This document shows positions 17,979 through 28,712 of a DNA stretch of 64,000 bases, piece after piece. The position numbers and the translations under genes are program-made. A model generated the notes under the pieces. It saw only the letters and a list, made by a program, of their open reading frames with translations, ran no database searches and was not told the DNA's origin. The DNA comes from Mangifera indica. Its lineage: Eukaryota > Streptophyta > Magnoliopsida > Sapindales > Anacardiaceae. Numbering within the stretch: the first letter of the stretch is position 1; every line of letters begins with the position of its first letter. Location of the stretch: positions 1,054,001-1,118,000 of the forward strand of contig NC_058150.1 in the NCBI RefSeq assembly GCF_011075055.1, written 5' to 3'.

Positions 17979-20900
17979 ATGGAGAACACCATTATCATCT
18001 GCTTCAATTTCCTTTCACTCTTCTTTCTTCAATGTCTCATGCCCAGCTTAGCCATGACTCCAAGAAACTTAACCACTGATCGATCAGCCCTGCTTGCTTT
18101 CAAGTCCCATGTCGTCGCTCCTTACAATATCTTGACATTTAACTGGTCCATTTCAGCTCCAGTCTGCACCTGGGTTTGTGTTTCCTGCAGTGCCAGCCAT
18201 GGAAGAGTCACAGCTTTAAATCTTTCCCACACGGCCCTCTGAAATTCCATTCCTCCGGCCATCTGGACCTCGGCAACAACAATTTCAGCGGCAGTCTTCC
18301 AGTGCAGCTGGGCCAATTACGTCGACTGAGATACTTCAACTTGAATCAAAACAAATTAAGCGGAGACGTTCCCTCCTGGATTGGAAGCTTATCCGAGCTC
18401 ACCTACTTGGGTTTTTATAACAAATCTTTTACATTCACCTTTCCGCCATCTCTGTTTAACTTGTCAAAGCTGGAGATTTTGTGGGCAAGCTATAATTTTA
18501 TCCAGGGAAATATTCCGTCCGGGATTGGGAAGCTTATGAATTTGAAAGAATCGTATTTGGGAAACAACAACCTTACAGGTCCGATTCCTGAAGGAATCTA
18601 CAACATTTCTTCTCTGAGGACTGTTGATTTAAATTCCAATAGCTTGTCTGGGAGTCTACCGGAGGATCTGTGCAGTCGTTTTCCAAAACTTGAACGGCTT
18701 TTTCTGTCGTCAAATGGATTAACCGGCCGACTTCCACCAAGTTTAGGTGACTGCACCGAGCTCATTGGCTTGTTAGCTCCTTCCAATCACTTCACAGGAG
18801 CCATACCAGAAAGTATTGGAAATTTGACTGGGCTTCTGGGTTAATATCTTCAGGATAACAACCTACAAGGTACGAAATTTTCACTTTGGATTAATTTCCT
18901 TTATGTCATCTCAATACATGTTAGGATAGGGATGACAATTTGGCCTCCAAACCAGTCAGTGGCCCTTCTCTCCATGAACAAATAGAGAATTCCTTGATAA
19001 AATATAGATCAAAACGGTTAAAATTTTTATTATCAGAACGGGATGGGAACATGGATAGATATATCTTTGACCTGTCTCAACCTATATATCTCATAAACTC
19101 TTAAATACTAAATTATCCTTTAAAGTTTTGAACTTATCTAGGGAAAGAAATAGAAGAAGAGGGAAATTTTTCTGTGTGAATGGGGACAGAATTTTTCTTT
19201 GCAAAGAAGAGATGAGGATTAACCATTATCCTTTGTATAAAAAATGAGGCAGGGATAGAGAAATGTCTCCCTGCTAAGACAAGGATAGTGATTAGGGTAT
19301 TCGATTTTGTTGCAGCCATTGTCATCCCTTTCTTAAAATAAAATCGGAAGTTATGAATTGATATTTGTACTCTGTCAGGCGAAATACCTTCAGGAATTGG
19401 CAACCTACAAAATCTACTGTACCTAGTTCTTGAGAAGAATAGCTTAACTGGACAGATTCCTGAGACAATCCTCAACATATCAGCCATAAGAGGCATTAAT
19501 ATAAGTTACAATGACCTCTCCGGCCCTCTGCCATCAAACTTGGCTGGCTCCCGGACTTCACTAATCTTTTTCTTGCCGGAAATAAACTAGATGGAACGAT
19601 CCCCAGTTCCATTTCCAATGCTTCCCAGCTCACTTACCTGGAGTTAAGCTCAAATTCTTTCTCAGGCTTAATTCCAAATACACTTGGCAACTTGAAGTTC
19701 ATCAATATGCTTAACCTTCGGGATAATAACTTGACTGCTGATGAAGAATGGGGCTTTCTTTCCTCTTTGACAAACTGCAGAGAAATAGAAGTCCTGAATT
19801 TGGGAGATAATCCACTGAGCAGCAGCCTTCCTCCTTCAATCGGGAATCTATCTACATCTCTGCAAAAGTTTGACATGTATAACAGCAAACTTATGGGAAA
19901 CGTTCCTTTGGAAATTGGAAACTTGAATGGTCTGATACTTTTAGGCCTTTCCGATAATGACTTGAATGGATCTATTCCAGTAACAGTTGAAAAGTTATGG
20001 AATCTCCAAGGTTTGTTCTTCCATAATACTAATTTGCAGGGATCCATCCTATATGAAGTTTGCCAATTGAAGAACTTGGTTGACTTAGAGTTAAATGATA
20101 ACAAGCTCTCTGGAGACATACCTGCTTGCCTTGGAAGTTTAGTTTCTCTGAGAAATCTGCAGTTGGGCTCCAACAGATTCACTTCAAGCATACCTGAATC
20201 CTTGTGGAATCTCACATATATCTTGGAGGTAAACCTGTCGTCAAATTCTTTAACTGGCTCTCTCCCTTCAGATGTTCAAAATTTGAGGGTCTTGGTAGGT
20301 CTAGATTTATCAAGGAATCAGTTATCTGGTGAGATACCAGTCACGGTGGGAGATCTTAAAAATCTAGCTAGTCTATCTTTGGCTTATAAGAGATTTGAAG
20401 GCCCTATTCCTAACTCATTCAATACTATGGTAAGCCTGGAATCCTTGGATCTGTCTGATAACAATCTCACTGGGGAAATTCCCAAGTCCTTGGAGGCACT
20501 TCAGTATCTTAAGCATTTTAATGTGTCTCACAATAGGTTAGAAGGGGAAATTCCTGACAAAGGGCCTTTCAGAAACTTCTCAGCTGAATCGTTTATAGGG
20601 AATTATGCGCTTTGTGGTTCATCACAACTACAAGTTCCACCTTGCAAGAACAACAGCATCAAGCCATCAAACACAACAGCTAAAATTGTGTTAAAATTTA
20701 TTTTACCCCCCATCCTGTTGATCATATTGGTAGCCATTGTAATCATCAGCTTTATAAGGTGTCGATCTCAGAGCGAAAATTATCCGGCTCAGGAAGACTT
20801 GTTACCTCTAGCTGCATGGGCAAGAACGTCATATTTAGAAATCGAATGAGCGACAGATGGGTTCAATGAAAGCAACTTGCTTGGTACAGGTGGTTTTGGT

Positions 20901-21914
20901 TCTGTATTCAAAGGGACACTTTCAGATGGCACTAATGTTCCAATAAAAGTTTTTAATCTGCAACTAGAGAAAGCCTTCAAGAGTTTCGAATCCGAATGCA
21001 AAGTATTGTGCAACATTCGCCATTGGAATCTGGTAAAAATATTTAGCAGCTGCTGCAATACTGATTTCAAGGCCCTGGTACTTGAATTCATGCCTAATGG
21101 CAACCTTGAAAATTGGCTGTATTCACACAATAACTTTCTGAATATATTACAGAGGCTGGATATAATGATAGATGTGGCTTCGGCTTTTGAATATCTTCAC
21201 CATGGCCATTCCACACCAGTAGTCCATTGTGATTTGAAGCCTAGTAATATCCTGTTGGATGAAAATATGGTTGCCCATGTGAGCGATTTTGGCATTGCCA
21301 AACTCCGGGGAGATGAATTTTCGATGACACAAACCAGCACTATGGCAACTATTGGCTATATGGCACCAGGTGATGTTTTAAATCAAACTTTCAAATTTCT
21401 ATTTGACAATAGATTGTTCATTCAATCATATGATGAGAAATCGTTTAAATGTCCAATTGGATATTTAAAACCGAGTTGCTTTTCTTTTTTAAAGGAATTG
21501 TATATTCCAACAGTTTTTAGTTACTAAATATCTTTTTTCATTTTTGATGTAGAGTATGGATCAGTGGGAATTGTTTCTTCCAAATGTGATGTCTACAGCT
21601 TTGGCATTTTATTAATGGAAACTTTCACTAGAAAGAAGCGTATAAATGAGATGTTTTTTGGGAAAATGAGTTAGAAAAATTGGGTGGAAAATTCATTTTC
21701 CCAAGAAGCACTGACCGAAGTTGTGGGTGCCAATTTGCTGCTGGTAGATGAGAAAGATTTTGATGCCACAATACAATGTCTGTCAAGCATTATGAAATTG
21801 GCTCTGGACTGTTCAAAGGAATCGCCTGAACAGAGAACAATCACGACGAAGGATGCTGCAGTAAGATTAAAGAAGATGAAAGAAAAGTACCTGAATGATG
21901 GCCGCACAACTTAG
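17979..21914 (+). pseudogene. LRR receptor kinase pseudogene, subfamily XII (EFR/Xa21-like)
   Basis: The ancestral protein had a signal peptide (MENTIIICFNFLSLFFLQCL), an LRR N-terminal cap (DRSALLAFKSHV, then VCTWVCVSC), about 20 leucine-rich repeats (LDLGNNNFSGSLP, LNLGDNPLSSSLPPSIGNL), a C-terminal cap (ALCGSSQLQVPPCK), a membrane span (LPPILLIILVAIVIISFI) and a kinase. The kinase has LGTGGFGSVFKG, lysine in PIKVF, HCDLKPSN (non-RD), DFG and GYMAPG|EYG split by the usual intron (21370-21552). Lesions: deletion plus frameshift at about 18240-18265; TAA at 18842-18844; one-base loss near 19543; TGA at 20847-20849; TAG at 21672-21674. The VPIKVF Pro replaces the family's usual Ala. Another intron, 18870-19378, splices in phase (CAA G|GC GAA) and holds a MITE. 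Relatives sense microbial patterns at the plasma membrane. The lesion number makes a working product very unlikely. Confidence 0.92.
18927..19330. mobile_element. hAT-type MITE inside the RLK pseudogene intron
   Basis: The ends are TAGGGATGACAATTTGG and, inverted, AGGGATGACAAT (right end ATTGTCATCCCT at 19318-19329). The left end matches the inverted right end of the 43528-44137 element for 17 bases, so they belong to one family. Flanks TGTTAGGA and TCTTAAAA match at 5 of 8 positions, a possible decayed 8-bp target duplication. The element makes up about 404 of the 509 bases of the intron 18870-19378. It has no coding capacity. Confidence 0.7.
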
Positions 21915-22628
21915 ATTATCAAAAGTATTATACCAAATATTTCCAAATGACATATCATTTGAGAAAAATATCATAAACACTTTTAAAATTTTGAAATCTT
22001 TCGTATATAGTTTTTTCATATCATTACTTTCTTAAAAGAATATTTATTATATTATATTAATTTTTTATTCAACATATATTGCATATCATGTCTCATTTGT
22101 GTTATACCGTACGAAGCTGGTAACCATAATCCATCCCGTGTGGAAATTTGAAGTTTCATTTTCAGCAATTATGTTCGTGAGGAGAACGCCTCTACCATTT
22201 TCAATGAGGCTTTGCAGTTTCCAACATGCTAGAGTCATCTCGTCTGTCATTTATTCCCACACATTGGCGGTCATTTTGGGTTAATGGTATAATTGAAATC
22301 TTCGCAATTCAAACGCCAACTTTCCTATATTATCAATTGTTAGGCAAACAAATTGAAAATCTAAATCAATCACATAGACTAAGATTTATTTAGGATATTC
22401 AGTTCACAACACATATGCCCAGGGTACTTCTGGGTTTTACTATTAATATAATGTTACAAGATTTAAAAGATATAATCACATGTTTACGTAGGTTTTGAGT
22501 ACAATATAATTATAAATAAATCTTTTATTACTTGACCTTGGGACTATAACTTTTAGCCGACTTTTAGGTATATTCAGACTTCACACTCATTCTAACAACT
22601 CAAAAATAGAGTTGTTTTATAGGTTGAA
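21915..22628. other. Intergenic, no gene seen
   Basis: AT-rich DNA follows the pseudogene. A more balanced block at 22095-22280 reads open only briefly. The section also lies downstream of the peptide gene on the minus strand and would hold its 3' UTR. Confidence 0.5.
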
Positions 22629-22919
22629 TCAGAGTCCTTGCGCGAGAGGAGATATGGATTGAATAGGCGCGATGTTCAGAGACGGAGGAGGAGGTGGGCT
22701 TGGCAGGGTTGCGCGAAAAACAGTCCTCATTTTCGAAGCTGCAAAATCCAAAATCCTTTCAAGCACCATGAAAAATAATATGAGCTTGCAGAATCAATAA
22801 AGAAAGATAATTTACAAACCTGCAGCTCCTGGAACTGAGTGCATGGCCAAGATGGAAATGATAATGCACAAAACGAGGAGCAATGAATGGAAAAAGGAAC
22901 AGGAAGCCATGTTAGTCAT
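22629..22919 (-). CDS. Putative small secreted-peptide precursor, unrecognised
   Basis: Two exons on the minus strand, 22919-22820 and 22738-22629, join in phase 1 across an 81-base intron (CTGCAG|GTTTGT ... TTTTGCAG|CTTC). They encode 69 residues, or 66 if the second ATG (22910) is used. The N-terminus MASCSFFHSLLLVLCIIISI is a textbook signal peptide with a likely cleavage site near MHSVPGAA. The short mature part is ASKMRTVFRATLPSPPPPP followed by SLNIAPIQSISPLAQGL. It has no Cys after the signal and carries a five-proline run. The layout (signal, short variable region, Pro-rich C-terminus) resembles plant peptide-hormone precursors. I see no CLE, IDA, CEP, PIP, RGF, PSY or RALF motif. The site 22953-22959 is a TATA box placed correctly for this gene. 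Function is unknown; a small wall-associated proline-rich protein is the alternative. Confidence 0.62.
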
Positions 22920-22952
22920 ATTCCTGAATAAAAATTGCGGAGAGATTTGCTC

Positions 22953-22959
22953 TTTTATA
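22953..22959 (-). promoter_or_regulatory. TATA box of the small peptide gene
   Basis: On the minus strand the site reads GGCGCTATAAAAGAGC. It would start transcription near 22928, leaving a leader of about 9 bases to the first ATG or 18 to the second. The very short leader favours the second ATG (22910). Confidence 0.6.
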
Positions 22960-22964
22960 GCGCC

Positions 22965-25336
22965 TTAATTTCAAACTTGGACCAATTCCTGATATTACTT
23001 AAAATCTGATTGTCATTTTCAGCAGCCTTCGCAAGAAACCGAGTAGAAGTCTTATATTCAAGCCTAATTAGAGCTAGAGCTAGAGCTTTCGTTTGGTTGG
23101 AGCTTAGCTGGAATATAAGTAGTTTATTTTGTTTATGACATTATTTATTACGGAGGCAACCCTCAAACGACATCTCTTATCAATTCATACAAATTTGAAT
23201 TTGTTTGATCATTATAAATTTAAATATAATTTGAATCAATTCTTATTTGAGTTTGATTTAGTTTAAATCTAATCCTATTTAGATATAATTTAATTTTAAA
23301 ATTTAGAAAGAGGAAAAATAAAAAAAAGAAAGGAGAATCTGTTGCGAAAGTATTAAACCATAAGTTAACGAAGTTAGATGACTTCAAAACTAGTGATAAG
23401 GTGGAACTCTGCCACAAATGCATTCTGAGGATGTCACTGACAAATAAATATATAATTAAAATAATAATTTATAAAATGAAGTCAACTTTTTCTACTAACA
23501 CTTTTCACTTGAGGAGAGGAGACTACAGACTTTGAAAAGTAAAATAAAAAAATCGCTCCATGATTATCGGTGCCTCTCTGGCCTTACTACACCGGAACTT
23601 GCCCCATGGGAGCTTTTTTTTCTTAAACATCTCTTTTCTTCTCAGTTTACCGTATACTACCTCAAGATAACTTGAATTGATGGTTCGGAAATTTAATCGA
23701 ATTTGAATTTGTCTTTTTTTAAATTTAAATTAATTCAAATCTACCTTTAAGTATTACTTAAAGTAGATTTGATTTAAATTAAGTTTAAAACTAATTTAAA
23801 TTTAATCAAATATATTTCATTCAAACTTAAACTCATTTAAGATGACTATCAGTAAAGTAAATAGGTATATTTCAGTGGATCAAAAGTGTCATTAGTGAAA
23901 TGAGTATTGCTACCAAATAGACAAATTAAATTATTAAGCTAAAACTCAAAGTTAAAATCTGTTTGTTTGAGTTAAGTGATAGATTCGAATTAAACCAATT
24001 CAAATCAAATTCACTTATGATATCACCACTACATTGACAATTATCACGAGGCGAATTTCGACCTGCGGATCATGATCTAAGTGCTGCTATCAGTTGATCC
24101 ATCTTTTTTAACTCACCTTTTTATGTTATCTATTAAAAATAAAATAAAATTATATATATTTAATTTTAAATATTAAATAAATATTTAAATAATATATTAT
24201 AGCGTAGGAAAACACATGCCCTTCATAAAGTTGGGCTGCAAATTTGGTAGCCCCAACAGTGTAATTTCATTTTTCATTTTAAGAGGTTAAATATTGGGCA
24301 TTTACAACTTGGTTTGGGTTTGTGATAGCACACAGAGGGCTGGACATCCAAACTGTTCCAGCTGATTTATGTGCACAGGCTTCATCTTTAACTTGAATTT
24401 ATATCATTCATATTTAAATTTAGATTAAGAAAAAAAAAATAGAATCAAACCGTATTAAAGAATACACATATGAAATATAATTTATATACATACTAAAGTA
24501 TTAGTTTATTATTAAGAAATATAATTATTTTTTTCTTATTTTAAAATAATTTAATTTAGTATAGTGTTACCATATGAAATTATAAATAAAATTTATATAA
24601 TTTATTTATCTACATCATGTATTAATAATATATAACCATATGGGTTGGTCAGCTGCACTGCCATTCTCTCGAATCAGGGACACATGTATGTTCTTTACAT
24701 ACCCGATACTTGCTCCATTGGGTTTCGTTATGGACGTACAGCTTCCTCGCATCTGAAAGGGGAGAAGTGCGACTGCAAACTTTCAAATAATAAATGAAGA
24801 AAACAATACAAGCACAATTACCTGTACAACTGCATGTGATAAGTCCAATTCCCATCGAGTCCAGATGCACGGCCTCCACTTGCTTCAGTGTTAATCTCTC
24901 CATAGCTAAATTTTTCACCAATTCGCTTAACTTCTACCAATTAGCTTGCCTATGCCTACCTCGCTAAATTTTCTTCCCCAAAGTATTTCCAATCTATAAA
25001 CAATTCTAATTCACCGCCGGTTAAACGGTTCGACCGAAACTTAGATTGTCAGTCCAGTCTAAATTCTATTATGTTGATCATTAGAATAAATCAACTCTTA
25101 GTGTTGATGTTGATGTCCCAAAAATCTATCAGTTAAGTCAGTAAAGATCTAAATTAAATCTTAAATTATGTTTATATTCAAACATTGGTTTCAAGTGGAA
25201 GCAAACATTTAACTAGCAATCTTGGAGTTTGGTACAAGCATGAATGGCCAATTTATGAAGTTCATTCCACCATTAACTTCATTGGTTTAAGCTGATAAAT
25301 TGTGAGAGAATCCACCGTCAAATCTCGTAGCTCCTG
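22965..25336. other. Intergenic, repeat-rich
   Basis: The section holds degenerate repeats of the AATTCAAATTTGA type at 23160-23290, 23680-23850 and 23930-24010. A tRNA-like SINE trace on the minus strand lies at about 24040-24110 (box B-like CAGGTCGAAATTC). At 24649-24925 the minus strand is open in two frames and may be a gene relic; I could not identify it. The last 300 bases before 25337 are the likely promoter and leader of the PB1 gene. Confidence 0.45.
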
Positions 25337-28011
25337 ATGGATCCACCACCTCTCCCACCCCTCCCCACCACCGCCCCTGCTGCCACCGCTGGCCATCTCA
25401 ACTGTCCTGACTCCATTGATTCTTCTCCTCGCTCCCGTCATGCTGACACTTACGAAGACCCTCTGCCACCAGTCCCTGGTGCCAAGCTCCGCCTGATGTG
25501 CAGTTACGGCGGTCACATCATCCCTCGGCCCCACGACAAATCTCTCTGCTATGTTGGCGGTGACACTCGCCTCGTGGTGGTCGACCGTCACTCCTCTCTT
25601 TCCTTTCTTTGCACCCGCCTCTCTCGTTCTCTTCTCCATGGCCGAAGCTTCACCATGAAATACCAGCTTCCCAATGAAGATCTCGGCTCTCTTGTATCCA
25701 TCACAACTGATGAAGATCTCGAGAACATGATAGAAGAATGTGACAGATTAACATCAACTTCAACTTGTACACGGATTCGTTTGTTTCTTTTCTTTAACAA
25801 GCCTGAAACTGCAGCCTCCATGGGATCACTTCTTGATGATGCCAAATCTGAAACCTGGTTTGTTGATGCTCTCAATGGCTCCGGGTTGCTTCCTAGAGGG
25901 CTCTCCGATACCACCATGAACTCCTTGCTGAATCTTGATAATGATAACGACTTGGAGGCTCAACCTGATGCTGATCACAGCAGGGAGGTGAAGAACATGG
26001 CCCATGATGTGCATTATTCTGCGCTAGATTCGCCTATTGTAGAATCTAGTTCGTCTTTTGGCTCATCTTCTTCCAGTCCTTCAATGTCAAACTTGCCGCC
26101 TATTCGTGTTCGTGTTGAGGATCAGAAGAATGGGATGGAGGAGAAATTTGCCCAGATGAGTTTTGCTCATGGTGGCTTTCAGAAGCAGGATGATGGAACA
26201 GTTGTTCACTCAGGTATTCGGCCGCCGATTCCGGTGAGTTTGGTTGGTTCCGGGGCTGGAACTGCAGTCAATCATACAGTTACGTCTGGTGAAAATTCAA
26301 GTAGGATTTTATCCGATGATGAGAGATCGGATCATGGTAATCCTGTCCGGTTAAGGAAACCTCCATTGCCATTGCAGCCAGTTCAGCACAGAGCTGGTGC
26401 AGCTTACAACTTGCCCTCCCCTGACTCGGTTGCAAGGTAATTCATTATCCATTGCTTCTCTTTGTATCTTTTATCTAATCTCTTGGATCTTATCTTAGCA
26501 TCCCGTTGATGTGTTTTACAATCTTCTTCTCACAACTCTCTTACGGAATTTTGCCCCACCATTGCTGAAGGACATGTAGAATGGTTTTATCCCTTTTGTA
26601 ATATCTTAGTTCAACAAATTATTTATTGTCTCAACAGGACTTACAAAATGACTATCATATTATTTGTAATGTTTTAATCCAATAATTCTCTAACAAGATC
26701 TTACGCCACCATCACTGAAGGATGGTTAGAATAGCTTTATCTCATTTGTAATATCTTACTCTAATAATTCGATCCATTTTCTCTATAGGGCATATAAAAT
26801 GGTTCTAACACTATTTGTAACTTTTTAATTTAATAGTTCATCTATTGTTTTATGAGATTTTATTTTATTATCGCTCAAGAAAATATATGAAATGACTCTA
26901 TATTCTGGTTTAATAGATTGATTCATTATCAAGATGTTATTTGTTTTATATACAGTTTATAATAGTTTTACTTTAGTGTTTTATAACTTAAAACTTATCT
27001 TATAGTTTGGAAATTCACATCATCAGATGATATAAGATCTCAATATATACCTAACATTTCTTCTATATTTTGTTATAGATGGATTTATCATGGTGTTACA
27101 TTTTTATAATATATTTTTAACTTACATCCTATCTACTGTATTTGAAATGCTAATCGATGAGAAAAATTTTCCAGTGATAGCAGCATTGCATCTGCAAGTT
27201 CTCTTTCCAAGCCCATGTATCATCAAGACCAAGTTGTTGCTGCACACAGAGAGAGCAGAGGTCCATCGAGCCCAATTGAAACAACTGAAATTCCAATTCC
27301 AAGCACACAAATACAAGATCCAGCTTATGTTTTAGCTCCACAATCAGATCAACAACATCAACATTTACATCAGCATCAGCAGCCTCAGCAACAATTTGTA
27401 CACACCGGCATGCACTATGTTCCTCATCCTGCAACCAATGCAGTCCCCATTTCATCCTACTATCATCAGATGTATCCGCCACCAGCACAACAGCTTCACC
27501 ACCTGCTGATCCGCAATACCCGGTTTATGTAATGCCAGTTACTCAATCCCAGCCATTCATGTCAATGCAGTCTAATTTAGTTGAGTCCAGTACTGTTGTG
27601 GCCTCAAGCCGCCCGCTGACGCCTCCAACTCCTGCATCGATTCCGCCTATTTACCCCACAAAAGCAGCTGCTCAAGCCAAACCTGAGATGCCTGGAAATG
27701 TATACAGAACGGCCGTGACTGCAACTCCTGCATTGGTCCAAATCCCTGGTAATCAATTTCAGCAGCAGTATGTTGGCTACTCTCAATTGCAACATCCTTG
27801 TCAGTCTATTGCGGTTGCTAGTTATGGTTATGAGTATGGTAATCCTGTTCATGAACAAGTTTACTATGCATCATCGCATCAGGCTGCCTCGTTGCCTTCT
27901 CAGCACCAAAGCATGACACCGGCTGCAGCAGCTGCGGTATTGGCCGATGCCACAAAACAGATGCCTGCAGATGACACTATGCAGGAGATCAGAACCTCAC
28001 AGGCACTCTGA
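25337..28011 (+). CDS. PB1 (octicosapeptide/Phox/Bem1p) domain protein, one frame break
   Basis: Exon 1 is 25337-26436 and exon 2 is 27175-28011; the junction (GCA AG|T GAT) is phase 2 with GT-AG borders. Residues about 47-155 form a PB1 domain: KLRLMCSYGGHIIPRPHDKS, the basic patch, then YQLPNEDLGSLVSITTDEDL with the acidic OPCA-type motif. PB1 domains pair through their basic and acidic faces. The rest is low-complexity, with Ser-rich and Gln/His-rich stretches (QQHQHLHQHQQPQQQ) and a segment PQYPVYVMPVTQSQPF typical of this plant family. Between about 27497 and 27510 the frame shifts: as written it stops at TAA 27530-27532, while the next frame carries the family sequence to TGA 28009-28011. 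One added base restores a total divisible by three (645 residues). Most likely a sequencing error or a recent mutation. Function of the family is poorly known. Confidence 0.85.
26437..27174 (+). repeat. PB1 gene intron with diverged tandem repeats
   Basis: In this 738-base intron a unit of roughly 110-170 bases recurs. The pieces GCCCCACCATTGCTGAAGGA (about 26551) and ACGCCACCATCACTGAAGGA (about 26703) align, each followed by AGAATGG/AGAATAG, then TTTATC and TTTGTAATATCTTA. A weaker third copy around 26790-26870 keeps ATAAAATGGTT and ATTTGTAA. I do not recognise the source element. Confidence 0.55.
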
Positions 28012-28712
28012 GGCCTTTTGGACAATGGACAACAATACTTGGAGGAATAAAAATATCACTTTTTTTTTCTATTGAATGGTGGAACTCTTATATTTTCATA
28101 TTGAAAGAACAAGTTTTTAGATTTTCATACTTATAATATTTTTTATTAAAAATATTATATTATTTATTTTATCTTGAAAACAATATAATCAATTTAGAAT
28201 CTTTAATTAAAAAAATCAAAAATTTAGTTAATTCAATGAATTTGGTCTAATTAATGAAAAAAAATCAAGAAAAGTTGCATTTCATTGCTTATTGAAAGAA
28301 AAGTGTATATATATAATTTTATCATTTTATAATAAACTTACATCTAAAGGAGCTTAATGAGATAATATTACTAAATAAATTCATATTTTTATAATTAAGA
28401 GCTTGTTTGTATATTGTAACTCGAACTTGTATTTTTATCTATATAAGATGGTTCAAATTTATATTTTTCTCTTAAAAATTCTAATCTTTTACTAATTTTA
28501 CTAAGGTTTGAATCTATTTAAACGAGATTTTGTCATTTATGTTATAGATAAAAATCCAAGAAAATAAAGTTTCGAAGTAGAAACTCCAAATAAGCATCTT
28601 TCAACAGTACTGTAATGAACACCCACCAGGCCACCACCGTCTGTGTCTGCCTCCCCATTGGCCATTTCAACTCTCTTCACAAATGCATTTCTCTTAACTT
28701 CTTCTAATCCAC
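28012..28712. other. Intergenic between PB1 and MurG genes
   Basis: About 60-100 bases of PB1 3' UTR are followed by AT-rich DNA. From 28600 the composition shifts to CT-rich leader-like sequence before the MurG start codon. No clear TATA box is visible. Confidence 0.5.

Noticed and set aside
24649..24925. Minus-strand 90-codon frame (MERLTLKQVEAVHLD...), with a second frame reading IGEKFSYGEINTEASGGRA
   Set aside because: Neither frame matches a family I know, the possible intron between them is about 49 bases (too short for plants), and a stop lies just upstream of the second frame. Perhaps a gene relic; not supported.
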